A stretch of 64,000 nt of DNA from CAYQEU01 sp964532005 (lineage in GTDB: Bacteria > Patescibacteriota > Doudnabacteria > UBA920): NCBI GenBank assembly GCA_964532005.1, contig CAZHER010000001.1, forward strand, positions 62,001 to 126,000. The letters run 5' to 3'. The notes beneath the pieces were generated by a model. The model was not told the DNA's origin, did not search any database, and saw only the letters and a program-made list of their open reading frames with translations. Numbering within the stretch: position 1 is the stretch's first letter; each line of letters begins with the position of its first letter. Below, piece after piece: positions 8,984 to 17,336 of this stretch. The translations under genes and the position numbers were made by a program.

Positions 8984-9451
8984 CTAAAACCGGAGTTTAT
9001 GAATTAGCCGCTGTACAAAAGTTTCTTCTGTGCTGGAATGTTCCGGTACCTCTCTTAGTAAGATTTCCCTAACTGCATCAGGATTTTGGGTTTCTAGTTC
9101 TACAAGAATAGTGCGGTTAATGTAAGCCGTGGTTTCAATATTTAAAGTTTTGTGATTTTCGTTATCTACAATCCAAAAGTATTTCATTTGGGCGTAGGGG
9201 ATAAAACTCCGCTCTATTCTTATTCCTTCCGATGTCAGACTAATATTAACTTTTCCAGGTTGGTGCATAGCAAAAATTAAAATAAAAATCGCTATAATGC
9301 CTAGACTGATTGCACCAAAATAGTCTTTCTGAAATATTTCAAAAGCAATAATTAGGACCACTATGATCCCCAAAGTCCCATACCAAGCTATATTTTTGGG
9401 ATAGTGTCTAAATTCAGCTGCCTCCCATGACAAGAATGTTGTTTCAGCCAT
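8984..9451 (-). CDS. Small membrane protein with two N-terminal TM helices and a PH-like C-terminal half
   Basis: 155 residues. The MAETTFLSWEAAEF start is followed by two adjacent membrane helices (about 22-65) and a soluble beta-rich half with GIRIERSFIPYAQMKYFWI, which resembles bacterial PH-like (bPH) domains. Function unknown. It is preceded 2 bases upstream by a tiny lysine-rich gene and followed by tRNA-Arg, forming a short minus-strand unit. Confidence 0.75.
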   Translation of the reverse strand: MAETTFLSWEAAEFRHYPKNIAWYGTLGIIVVLIIAFEIFQKDYFGAISLGIIAIFILIFAMHQPGKVNISLTSEGIRIERSFIPYAQMKYFWIVDNENHKTLNIETTAYINRTILVELETQNPDAVREILLREVPEHSSTEETFVQRLIHKLRF

Positions 9452-9453
9452 TT

Positions 9454-9525
9454 TTATTTCTTAGCTTCTTTCTTAGGTTTTTTCTTGTTCCTATTCTTTT
9501 TTTGAGCGTTATTTCCTTTGGCCAT
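9454..9525 (-). CDS. 23-residue lysine-rich mini-protein
   Basis: ATG at 9525, stop at 9454-9456, only 2 bases before the next gene's ATG. The product begins MAKGNNAQKKN and is half Lys/Arg, with no hydrophobic core. An extended -10 (TGTTATAAT on the minus strand, -10 at 9547-9552) lies 21 bases upstream, so this would be the first gene of the transcript. Its composition resembles small RNA- or ribosome-binding tails, but I do not recognise a family. The promoter and tight coupling to the next gene support it as real. Confidence 0.5.
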   Translation of the reverse strand: MAKGNNAQKKNRNKKKPKKEAKK

Positions 9526-9546
9526 ACAGATATTGTTTACATTTAT

Positions 9547-9555
9547 ATTATAACA
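9547..9555 (-). promoter_or_regulatory. Extended -10 promoter on the minus strand
   Basis: TGTTATAAT reads on the minus strand (TATAAT at 9552-9547). It lies between tRNA-Ser(UGA) and the lysine-rich mini-gene. No good -35 is seen. It probably starts the unit mini-gene, membrane protein, tRNA-Arg. Confidence 0.6.
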
Positions 9556-9584
9556 CAGGCTAGAAGTAATCTTGCCAGCCAGAC

Positions 9585-9672
<88 letters not shown>

Positions 9673-9723
9673 TAAAAATTCATAGTATTAGCTATATTAT
9701 AACAGTAATTTTATGTATACAAA

Positions 9724-9752
9724 AACGGCCTTATCTCTAGAATTCGGCCGTT
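9724..9752 (-). terminator. Intrinsic terminator
   Basis: Perfect 7-bp stem (9724-9730 with 9746-9752) followed on the minus strand by a run of Ts. It ends the sigma/DUF5667 transcript about 85 bases after its last stop codon. The plus strand is also T-rich after the stem, so it may work both ways. Confidence 0.75.
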
Positions 9753-9835
9753 GTTTGTTTTATTTTTCTTTCCGTATTTCAATCATTCCGGAGTGGCTGA
9801 CCAATTTGGTTGGGCAACCAGCCAAGAAAGATGAT

Positions 9836-10975
9836 TTATTCTGGCTGTTCTGCTATATATCCGCCGGTCAAGGTTCCTGATTCTACCGGTTCAGTTTCTT
9901 CCGGGTTCGGTTCCACAGGCTTTTGAGTTTGCCCGGTTACGGATGGTTTTGTAGTGTTTGCGCTCTTTACTTGTCCCGAAGTTGCAGTAGCTGCAGTTGT
10001 TGCGACCTCAACTGTTTGTGCAATGAGTAAGCCGTCTTTTTTTACAGCTGACACGGAAACTTGAGCTTTCAAGGGGAGAGAACCAAGTTTAAGAATATTA
10101 TCGCCCTGCTTAATTTGTGTCTCTTCAGTGATGGAGAGATATTCTGAGCCTACTAAAATCTGGTGCTTGTTTAAACTAATATACTGGACAGTGCCTGATA
10201 CATTAATTATCTGTTCTACCAGTTCCATCAGTTCGGGATCATTTACTGCTGTTATTAAAGTTGCCAATGTTTTTTCTTGGTCTTCGGTTGCCTGCAAGGT
10301 GCTGTCTGCTATTTCTTTTGTTGCTTCTTGTTCAGGAACGGTTTTAAGCAAATCTTTTTGTTGATTGTTAACAGCAATTAACTCTTTAAATAGAGTTGAG
10401 TCATTATTAGCGATGGCATCTGTGGCTGCTACTGAAGGCACCAGCGCAAATGTTTTTTCCGTCTGCTCCTTAAGTACATTCAGTGCTTCTGCTTGCTGGT
10501 CCGGTGTACTGTCTTTGTTCAGTACGGTAGATACTTCTTCTATGCGCTTTTGGGAATATGATAACTCCAACTTTGCTTTTTTAGTCTGATCGGTTGTTAT
10601 TGCCACCCTGGTTCGTTCAGCTGCTAGTTTGAACTTGTACAAACTGTCTCCCGGCAAACTGTGCTGAGCTGCTACTACAAACTGAGTTCCACCAATAAAT
10701 AAGAACACCGCGGTCATAGGAATAATGGCAATCTTGAAAATGTTTTGAAGCTTTTGCTGCCAGGGTACATGTATCGCATAAACGTATTTGTTGCGTTTTA
10801 CTGGTACAGGCACGCTGTTTTTTGGCAAAGATATTGCAGGCTGTATAGTGCTTAAAAGTTCTGAAAGTTCTTCTTTATGCTCCGGATGCATCGCTAAAAC
10901 GGCTTTCAGAGTTTTACCACGTGAAAGTTCAAAAATGCTGCTATCTAATATTTCTTCAATTGATTGTTTTTCCAT
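9836..10975 (-). CDS. DUF5667/DUF5666-type membrane protein, probable anti-sigma partner
   Basis: 379 residues. A cytoplasmic N-terminus (MEKQSIEEILDSSIFEL) is followed by one membrane helix (about 82-104) and then the DUF5667 signature LPGDSLYKFKLAAER just outside the membrane. A helical region comes next, then near residues 260-325 a small beta domain of DUF5666 type (VSGTVQYISLNKHQILV), and a Thr/Pro/Glu-rich tail. It starts 7 bases after an ECF sigma factor gene. That position and topology fit an anti-sigma factor that senses the envelope (inference; no classical zinc anti-sigma motif is visible). Confidence 0.8.
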   Translation of the reverse strand: MEKQSIEEILDSSIFELSRGKTLKAVLAMHPEHKEELSELLSTIQPAISLPKNSVPVPVKRNKYVYAIHVPWQQKLQNIFKIAIIPMTAVFLFIGGTQFVVAAQHSLPGDSLYKFKLAAERTRVAITTDQTKKAKLELSYSQKRIEEVSTVLNKDSTPDQQAEALNVLKEQTEKTFALVPSVAATDAIANNDSTLFKELIAVNNQQKDLLKTVPEQEATKEIADSTLQATEDQEKTLATLITAVNDPELMELVEQIINVSGTVQYISLNKHQILVGSEYLSITEETQIKQGDNILKLGSLPLKAQVSVSAVKKDGLLIAQTVEVATTAATATSGQVKSANTTKPSVTGQTQKPVEPNPEETEPVESGTLTGGYIAEQPE

Positions 10976-10982
10976 TTTAGCT

Positions 10983-11585
10983 TTATTCCTGATTTAGATT
11001 CAGAGAGTCGATTATACTTTTCAGCTTTGTTATTGCTCGATGTTGGACTACTCGTACTGCCCCTTCGGTTTTTCCTGTCATTTCGGCAATTTCAGCATTT
11101 GTAAGGTCTTCATAAAATTTTAGTCTTATAACAGTTTGCTGTTCCGCTGGTAGTTCTCGGAGAATTTTAAGAAGAATTTTTTGATCGAACTGGAGATTTA
11201 CACTATCTACAACATTGGTTTCATACTCCAACGTATTTTCCAGATCGTCTAGAGGCAAAAGTTGTTTTTTGACCCTGTAATAATCTATAACCCTATTTCT
11301 TGCTATCTGGTAGATCCAAGATTCGAAGGATTTGGCTTTATCTAAAGAAGATAGAGAGGTAAAAGCTCTGATAAACACTTCTTCTGTTATGTCCTCGGCG
11401 ACTTCCTGATGGCTAACTCGGAAATATACAAATCTATATATTTTATCAAAATAAAGATCGTATATTTTGGCGAAAGCTGAATCTTTGCCGCTTTTTGCCT
11501 CATTTAAGAGATTTTCCAAACGGTCTGACCCAGATCCAAAAATTGATTTTAAGCTACCGTTATTATAGACGAGATTGTTAGACAT
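10983..11585 (-). CDS. ECF-family RNA polymerase sigma factor
   Basis: 200 residues with sigma region 2 (IYDLYFDKIYRFVYFRV, DITEEVFIRAF, FESWIYQIARNRVIDYYR) and region 4 (LPAEQQTVIRLKFYEDLTNAEIAEMTGKTEGAVRVVQHRA). It directs RNA polymerase to an alternative promoter class. It is paired with the DUF5667 membrane protein 7 bases downstream, so the two probably form a signal-responsive switch. Target promoters cannot be named from this window. Confidence 0.93.
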   Translation of the reverse strand: MSNNLVYNNGSLKSIFGSGSDRLENLLNEAKSGKDSAFAKIYDLYFDKIYRFVYFRVSHQEVAEDITEEVFIRAFTSLSSLDKAKSFESWIYQIARNRVIDYYRVKKQLLPLDDLENTLEYETNVVDSVNLQFDQKILLKILRELPAEQQTVIRLKFYEDLTNAEIAEMTGKTEGAVRVVQHRAITKLKSIIDSLNLNQE

Positions 11586-11609
11586 ATGTTACAGGTTCAG
11601 AATTAGCAC

Positions 11610-11631
11610 AAAACCACCTAATGGTGGTTTT
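11610..11631 (-). terminator. Terminator after tRNA-Ser(GCU)
   Basis: Nine-bp perfect stem (11610-11618 with 11623-11631) and TAAT loop, 17 bases past the tRNA 3' end on the minus strand. The T run is short (four). Confidence 0.6.
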
Positions 11632-11648
11632 ATTCTAGCACAATTCTT

Positions 11649-11742
<94 letters not shown>

Positions 11743-11794
11743 AAATACTGGTATATATTATCATAAACACATTTTCATTTCCAGGGCTATTGGT

Positions 11795-12472
11795 CTAGTC
11801 TTTGGCCAGTACAAATGCCCATATTTTGTTTACACCTTGGAGTTTGAGGATATGCGCGGCAGATTCTAGGGTTGAGCCTGTCGTTGCCACATCATCGATC
11901 AAAATAATATTTTTGGCTTTGATGGCAAGTGAAAGTTTTTGGTTTATTGCAAAACAATTTTTCATGTTTTTTGCACGATCTTTGGCAGTTAAGTCTTTTT
12001 GGGTTTTTGTATTTTTATGTCTGGTAATCAAATTTATACAAGGTATCTTTAAAAGATCACCTAAAGTTTTGGCTATTAGCGTACTTTGATTAAAGCCGCG
12101 CCAACGAATCCTTCGTTTGTGTAAAGGTATGGGGCACAAAATGAAATCTTTCATTATGTTTTTGAAACGGTCATCCATAGCATTGAAGGAAATATTACTT
12201 AGACTAGCAAAAATTTCAGGCATAAACAGATACTTTCCCGTAATTATCAAATTATTTATGGGTTCTTTATATTCAAAAATGTAAATTAGAGCTTCAATAT
12301 TTGGTGTGAATGGACTAGTCATGGAGCCAGACGTCGTAAGTTTAGCAACTTTGCTTAATCCAATCGTACATTTAGGGCACAAAAAACTCCCTTCCTTCAT
12401 GCATTGAATACATTTGAGAGGGAAGAGAGCTTTTAGAACCTGACTAAGTAATTTTTTAACTGTTGAAATCAG
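11795..12472 (-). CDS. comF: ComF-family phosphoribosyltransferase-like protein, probably non-ATG start
   Basis: The first ATG (12400) would give 201 residues and cut the zinc finger in half. Upstream in frame there is no stop, and the peptide reads ...ALFPLKCIQC before MKEGSFLCPKC, which restores the CxxC...CxxC finger of ComF. An AAGGA lies 5 bases before a CTG at 12472 and 8 before an ATT at 12469, so I place the start there (225 residues, normal length). The PRPP-binding motif IILIDDVATTGSTL is intact, as is the RRIRWRGFNQ segment. ComF works in DNA uptake and recombination in competent bacteria. It lies 11 bases downstream of clpC, probably in the same transcript. Confidence 0.88.
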   Translation of the reverse strand: MISTVKKLLSQVLKALFPLKCIQCMKEGSFLCPKCTIGLSKVAKLTTSGSMTSPFTPNIEALIYIFEYKEPINNLIITGKYLFMPEIFASLSNISFNAMDDRFKNIMKDFILCPIPLHKRRIRWRGFNQSTLIAKTLGDLLKIPCINLITRHKNTKTQKDLTAKDRAKNMKNCFAINQKLSLAIKAKNIILIDDVATTGSTLESAAHILKLQGVNKIWAFVLAKD

Positions 12473-12483
12473 ATGCTTCCTTT

Positions 12484-15042
12484 TTATGCCGGCACAGGGA
12501 TTTTATTCTTTTTAATTTGCACGTTAATAGCCAGTTCATGCTTTTTTACTTCTACGGTCACAACAGCGCCCTGTCTGAGATTTTGTGAAATTATCATTTC
12601 TGCTAACGGATCGCTGATAAGGTCTTGAATGTTCTTACGAATAAACCTTGCTCCTTGCGCCTTGTCAAAACTTCTTTCAGCTATAAATTTGGATACTGCT
12701 GAACTCGTTTTTAATTCAACATTTTGAGGTTGTAACCGTTTTGCTAGATCTGAGATCTGCATACTGGCTATTTTTTTGAGCTGAGCAAAACCAAGAGGTT
12801 GGAATACAAGAACTTTGTCTATACGGTTAAGCAGTTCTGGTCGTAGCTCTTTTTTTAGGCTCTCCATGACACTTCCTTTAATTGTTTCGTATTCTTTTTC
12901 AAGCTTTAACTTTTCCGGTACTTGTTCATTTTGATCGGCAAAACCAATTTTTGCAGCTTGAAGTGTCAGTTCGCGCATTCCAATGTTTGAAGTCATGATA
13001 ATTACAGTGTTGGCGAAATTTACTCGCTTTCCGCCTGCATCGGTAAGTTGTCCGTCTTCCAGTATTTGTAATAGGATATTGAACACATCGGGATGTGCTT
13101 TTTCAATTTCGTCAAAAAGAATTACTGCATAAGGCCTTCGGCGTACTGCTTCGGTTAGTCTTCCGCCTTCTTCATACCCCACGTAACCAGCAGGGGCGCC
13201 GATTAACCTTGCAACATTATGGCGTTCCATAAATTCAGACATATCAACTCGAATTAAAGCTTCAGGATCTCCAAATACTTCCTGTGCAATTACTTTGGCT
13301 GTTTCTGTTTTTCCAACACCGGTAGGACCCAAAAATACAAATGATCCTATAGGACGGTGTGGGTCGGTAATGCCGGCTCTGCTCCGTCTTATGGTTTTGG
13401 CAATTTCTATAATTGCTTCGTCTTGACCTACAATGCGAGATTTTAGCGTTTTTTCAAGATTGACTAGTTTTCCAATCTCGTTGTGAGAAAGCCTTTGCAG
13501 TGGAATTTTTGTCATAAGAGAAACAGTGTTGGCTATATCTTCTGCAGAAATGGATTGGGTTGGTTTGAATTCCTGTTCCGATTCGCTTTTTTCAATTTCG
13601 GCTTTCTGTTTTAACAATTTTTCCTCTTGGGTTCGTAAGTGAAGCGCAGTGTTAAAATCTTGAGCCAAAACCGCCTTGGTTTTCTCTTCTTCCAGAGCTT
13701 TGAGATCGTGTTCAATCTTCTTTTTGTTGCGCAGCGCTTTTGATATCCCTTGGCTACTGCGGAGGAAAGCCGCAGTTTCGTCTACTAGATCAACAGCTTT
13801 ATCAGGCAGGAAGTGGTCTTGAATGTACCTGCTTGAAAGTTCAACAGCCGCCAAAATTGCTTCGTCGGAAATGGAGATGTTATGATGTCGTTCGTAATTG
13901 GGCCGCAAGCCTTTTAGAATTTCTACCGATTCTTCTTTGCTCGGCTCTTCAACTAGTATTGGCTGGAATCGGCGTTCTAATGCAGCATCGTGTTCAATAT
14001 GTTTTTTGTATTCTGCCAGCGTAGTTGCACCGATTGCTCTAAGCTCGCCGCGAGCTAAAGCTGGCTTTAAAATATTGGCCGCATCCAAGCTCCCTGTTGT
14101 TGCGCCGGCGCCCACCATGGTATGAAGCTCGTCGATAAACAAGATGATGTCCGGATTTGCTTTAACTTCGTCTATGATTTGTTTCAACCTGTTTTCAAAT
14201 TCCCCCCTGAACATTGAACCTGCGACAATAAGAGCAAGATCTAGATCAAGAATTTTTTTGTCTAACAAACTGTCGGGAACTTCTCTTTTACTAATGGCTA
14301 AGGCCAGTCCTTCTACTATGGCAGTTTTTCCAACACCTGCTTCGCCAATTAATACCGGATTGTTTTTAGTGCGTCTGCCCAGAATGCTAATTAGGCGTTC
14401 AATTTCTTTTTTTCGGCCTATGACCGGGTCCACTTGTCCTTGTGCAGCCTTTTTTGTTAAGTCGGTAGTGAAGTATTCCAGCATGTTACCCTTTTTCATA
14501 TCTATGTTTTGAGGCATTCCTTGTTGTTGTCCCTGAGAGCCTGCTGGATGGTTGTGTCCAGGTTCGTTTGGAGAAATTTCAGGGAATTTTGAAATATTCT
14601 CAAACACTGCTAGCAGATTTTGCTCCAATTCCGCAGTATCAATTCCTAATTTAGAAAGAATAACTTTTGCTTTATTGTTTTGTGCAGTTATGAGGCCATA
14701 TAAGAAATGTTCGGTTCCGATAAACTGATAACCATATTGACTTGCAATAATAGCAGATTTTTCTATTGCCAATTTAAGATTTTCTGACAAAATTGGTTTC
14801 CAAGTCGCTGTATGGTTATTGTAATCAATTATTTCTATTTCTTGTCGTACTATTGCCGGAGAAATTTTTGCCTTTATTAAAATTTCTGCTGCAAATGAAC
14901 TTTTTTCAGCGATAACTCCATACAAAAGATGTTCCGTTCCAATGTGATCGTGTTGAAGCTCTTCTGATATTAACTGCGCTGAAATAAGCGCATTTTTTGC
15001 TCTGCTTGATAAACGTTCAAGAATAAATGTAAAGTTGTTCAT
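12484..15042 (-). CDS. clpC: ClpC-type AAA+ unfoldase
   Basis: 852 residues. A double Clp N domain (residues about 1-150; ISEELQHDHIGTEHLLYG) precedes AAA-1 with Walker A GEAGVGKT, a middle domain with coiled-coil/UVR-like LRTQEEKL, AAA-2 with Walker A GPTGVGKT, and the D2-small domain. It unfolds proteins for ClpP or refolds aggregates. A consensus promoter and overlapping palindromes lie just upstream, suggesting stress regulation; no CIRCE or CtsR box is recognisable. recX diverges from the same intergenic region. Confidence 0.95.
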   Translation of the reverse strand: MNNFTFILERLSSRAKNALISAQLISEELQHDHIGTEHLLYGVIAEKSSFAAEILIKAKISPAIVRQEIEIIDYNNHTATWKPILSENLKLAIEKSAIIASQYGYQFIGTEHFLYGLITAQNNKAKVILSKLGIDTAELEQNLLAVFENISKFPEISPNEPGHNHPAGSQGQQQGMPQNIDMKKGNMLEYFTTDLTKKAAQGQVDPVIGRKKEIERLISILGRRTKNNPVLIGEAGVGKTAIVEGLALAISKREVPDSLLDKKILDLDLALIVAGSMFRGEFENRLKQIIDEVKANPDIILFIDELHTMVGAGATTGSLDAANILKPALARGELRAIGATTLAEYKKHIEHDAALERRFQPILVEEPSKEESVEILKGLRPNYERHHNISISDEAILAAVELSSRYIQDHFLPDKAVDLVDETAAFLRSSQGISKALRNKKKIEHDLKALEEEKTKAVLAQDFNTALHLRTQEEKLLKQKAEIEKSESEQEFKPTQSISAEDIANTVSLMTKIPLQRLSHNEIGKLVNLEKTLKSRIVGQDEAIIEIAKTIRRSRAGITDPHRPIGSFVFLGPTGVGKTETAKVIAQEVFGDPEALIRVDMSEFMERHNVARLIGAPAGYVGYEEGGRLTEAVRRRPYAVILFDEIEKAHPDVFNILLQILEDGQLTDAGGKRVNFANTVIIMTSNIGMRELTLQAAKIGFADQNEQVPEKLKLEKEYETIKGSVMESLKKELRPELLNRIDKVLVFQPLGFAQLKKIASMQISDLAKRLQPQNVELKTSSAVSKFIAERSFDKAQGARFIRKNIQDLISDPLAEMIISQNLRQGAVVTVEVKKHELAINVQIKKNKIPVPA

Positions 15043-15071
15043 AAAGTAATTTTGGGCAAATTGTGATGCCT

Positions 15072-15100
15072 AATATACGTTATTATAACATATTTGTCAA
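15072..15100 (-). promoter_or_regulatory. clpC promoter
   Basis: On the minus strand TTGACA (15100-15095), 17-base spacer, TATATT (15077-15072). An alternative extended -10 TGTTATAAT occupies 15090-15082 inside the spacer. Confidence 0.75.
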
Positions 15101-15110
15101 GACAAGTCTT
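15094..15110. promoter_or_regulatory. Overlapping palindromes in the clpC-recX intergenic region
   Basis: TTGTC-AA-GACAA (15094-15105) overlaps AAGAC-AA-GTCTT (15099-15110). The first covers the clpC -35 box. This is a plausible operator for a dimeric repressor acting on clpC, perhaps on recX too. It does not match CIRCE, CtsR or LexA consensus. Confidence 0.4.
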
Positions 15111-15154
15111 ATTGTTTGATATACTACTTCTGTAATTATAAACGGATACAGTTC

Positions 15155-15649
15155 ATGATTAGTTCCAGAAAACCTAAAAAAAATTTAAAAGAACCAGATT
15201 CATTAGATCATGGATATGACTATGCCATTTTTTTGCTGGGGCTTCGTATGAGAACTCAGGGCGAGATCGAGTTTAAAATGAGAGAACGAGGGTATTCGCC
15301 GAAAGTAATTGTCAATGTGACAGAACGTCTCCTAGAAAATAAATACATAGACGACGAAGAGTATCTTGAAGTTTATCTGAACAACTTTAAAAATTATGGT
15401 ACATACGGATTGTACATGATAAAAAAGAAATGTATTGAACGCAGGTTGCCTAAAGATTTAGTGGACAAAAAATTGACCCAACTTTTAACTGAAGAAGATG
15501 AGATGATTATTGCCAAACGCTATGCTGAAAAGACACTGGGTACCAGTACAGGAATAAAAAAATTGCCTTATGAACAAAGGCAAAAATTTTTAAGAAAACT
15601 TCTTACTAGAGGTATAAGAATAAGTGTTGGCAAAAAGCTTGCTGGTTAG
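15155..15649 (+). CDS. recX: Regulatory protein RecX
   Basis: 164 residues from ATG 15155. An upstream TTG at 15116 would add 13 residues overlapping the likely promoter, so I reject it. RecX signatures are present: DYAIFLLGLRMRTQGEIEFKM (first three-helix repeat), VTERLLENKYIDDEEYLEVYL and GTYGLYMIKKKCIERRLPKDLV. RecX binds the RecA filament and limits it. It is divergent from clpC and convergent with htpX, whose stop abuts. Confidence 0.9.
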   Translation: MISSRKPKKNLKEPDSLDHGYDYAIFLLGLRMRTQGEIEFKMRERGYSPKVIVNVTERLLENKYIDDEEYLEVYLNNFKNYGTYGLYMIKKKCIERRLPKDLVDKKLTQLLTEEDEMIIAKRYAEKTLGTSTGIKKLPYEQRQKFLRKLLTRGIRISVGKKLAG

Positions 15650-16546
15650 TTATGTTCCCATCTGGCGAAGCCTTTTAACACGCTCTTCGATAGGTGGATG
15701 GGTATTGAACAAGTTGGCTAACCAAGATATCTTTCCATCCCTGCCCTTTAAGGGGTTAACAATATAGAGATGGGCTGTTGCTTTATTCGCTGCCTCTAAA
15801 GGCTCTTTGTCAGAACTAATCTTTTCCAAGGCAGAAGCTAAAGCCTCTGGGTATCGGGTAAGCAGTGCTCCCGACGCATCTGCTAAAAACTCCCTTTTCC
15901 TACTTACTGCTAATTTGATTAGAGTTGCCACTATTGGTGAAAGAATTGCCAGGATAATCCCAATAAGCAGAAAAATTTGATTACCTTTTCCATTGTCGCT
16001 ATCCTTATCGCCCCAAATTGAGATTCGAACAAACCAATCGGCAATGAGAGTGACAATTCCGACAAGTACAACGACCAGGGTCATGAAACGGATATCATAG
16101 TTGCCAATATGTGATAGTTCGTGGGCTGTAACTGCTTCCAGCTCGGATTTATTAAGTTTTTCTAAAATCCCGGTTGTGTAACATATAACAGCATGCTTCG
16201 GGTCACGGCCAGTAGCAAAAGCGTTTGGGGCGCTGTCATTTATTATATAAATCTTAGGCATGGGTAATCCAGCAGTTATTGCCAGGTTTTCTACTGTTCT
16301 GTAGAGTTCTTGATTTGTCTGGCTGGTTACAGGGTGTGCCTTAGAAATTGCCAGGGTTATGGAATCAGAAAAATAATATGAGAAAAGTGATGAAATACTG
16401 CTGAACAGAACTGCAACAACAAGCAGCGCCGGTTCATTGTAGGCAACAGAAAATATCCAGCCTAATCCAATTATAAAAATTAGGAAAACGAAAATGAGCA
16501 ATGCAGAATATGCTCTATTTTTTGATATTTCAGTGTAAGTGAGCAT
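15650..16546 (-). CDS. htpX: HtpX-like M48 membrane metalloprotease
   Basis: 298 residues, four membrane helices. Zinc motif HELSH (VTAHELSHIGNYD) and a downstream glutamate in SRKREFLADASGA as third ligand. Processes misfolded membrane proteins. It directly follows lemA (3 bases), a pairing common in Patescibacteria and other bacteria. The C-terminal NTHPPIEERVKRLRQM is the usual HtpX ending. Confidence 0.95.
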   Translation of the reverse strand: MLTYTEISKNRAYSALLIFVFLIFIIGLGWIFSVAYNEPALLVVAVLFSSISSLFSYYFSDSITLAISKAHPVTSQTNQELYRTVENLAITAGLPMPKIYIINDSAPNAFATGRDPKHAVICYTTGILEKLNKSELEAVTAHELSHIGNYDIRFMTLVVVLVGIVTLIADWFVRISIWGDKDSDNGKGNQIFLLIGIILAILSPIVATLIKLAVSRKREFLADASGALLTRYPEALASALEKISSDKEPLEAANKATAHLYIVNPLKGRDGKISWLANLFNTHPPIEERVKRLRQMGT

Positions 16547-16549
16547 TAG

Positions 16550-17098
16550 TTAGAACTTGACTTCAACAGGCTTGCTTTCAGCACCATTGTCATCGATGTC
16601 AAAAAATTGCCGTGCAGTAAATCCCAGCATCTTGGCAAACAAGTTGGTTGGAAAAACTTGGACTTTGGTGTTGAAATCTCTGACATTACCATTGTAGAAA
16701 CGGCGAGCAGCCTGAATTTTGTCTTCAGTATCGGTCAGATCTGACTGAAGCTGCATGAAATTTTGGTTGGATTTAAGATCTGGATAGTTTTCCGCCACCG
16801 CAAACAAACTTTTTAAAGTTCCAGAAAGAATGTTTTCGTCTTTCAGTTTTTCATCCATATTTTGTGCTCCCATGGCTTGGGTTCGGGCTTCGGTAACTTT
16901 TTGTAGCACACCAGATTCCTGGGCAGCATAACCCTTTACGGTATTTACCAAGTTAGGAATTAGATCATAACGACGCTTTAATTGCACTTCAATGTCGCTC
17001 CATGCTTCGTCTACGCGATTACGGGAAGACACTAAAGAATTATAGATGAACACCAGTATGGCAATAATGGCCACTATTACTATTATTGGTATTAACAT
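16550..17098 (-). CDS. lemA: LemA family membrane protein
   Basis: 182 residues. One N-terminal membrane helix (residues about 3-22) precedes a long helical bundle with NRVDEAWSDIEVQLKRRYDLIPNLVNTVKGY, the LemA hallmark. It is usually found next to HtpX, as here, and is thought to act as a partner or substrate-handling scaffold. The ending FFDIDDNGAESKPVEVKF is typical. Confidence 0.95.
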   Translation of the reverse strand: MLIPIIVIVAIIAILVFIYNSLVSSRNRVDEAWSDIEVQLKRRYDLIPNLVNTVKGYAAQESGVLQKVTEARTQAMGAQNMDEKLKDENILSGTLKSLFAVAENYPDLKSNQNFMQLQSDLTDTEDKIQAARRFYNGNVRDFNTKVQVFPTNLFAKMLGFTARQFFDIDDNGAESKPVEVKF

Positions 17099-17172
17099 TG
17101 TGTTTAATTAATTTTAATGACTAAGCCAGTAAATCTAGTATATCATGTTAGGGAAAAGATATAAAAATTTGT

Positions 17173-17201
17173 TTGACAAACATCTCCCCTGTAAGTATAA
17201 T
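17173..17201 (+). promoter_or_regulatory. Perfect-consensus promoter of cassette A
   Basis: TTGACA (17173-17178), 17-base spacer, TATAAT (17196-17201): every base matches the vegetative sigma consensus. TGTTTG-A-CAAACA (17170-17182) is a 13-base palindrome over the -35. Expected transcription start is near 17208. Confidence 0.85.
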
Positions 17202-17210
17202 ATCTTTAAT

Positions 17211-17312
17211 ATGTTCAATTTTGCTATTCAAGCCATTTCTATCCGTCCAATTTTGACCAAGAATATTGGTCTCCTTGCAGATGGCCTAAGAGTAGCAAAA
17301 ATTACTACATAG
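17211..17312 (+). CDS. Possible leaderless 33-residue mini-ORF within the structured RNA
   Basis: ATG lies 10 bases after the -10 box, so translation would be leaderless like most genes here. The product starts MFNFAIQAISIRPIL and ends at TAG 17310-17312, 24 bases before a terminator stem. It spans almost exactly the nested hairpin, so the open frame may be chance. If translated, it could act as a leader peptide whose translation controls the terminator. Confidence 0.3.
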   Translation: MFNFAIQAISIRPILTKNIGLLADGLRVAKITT

Positions 17313-17336
17313 AACATAAATCTTCTATATAAACGT

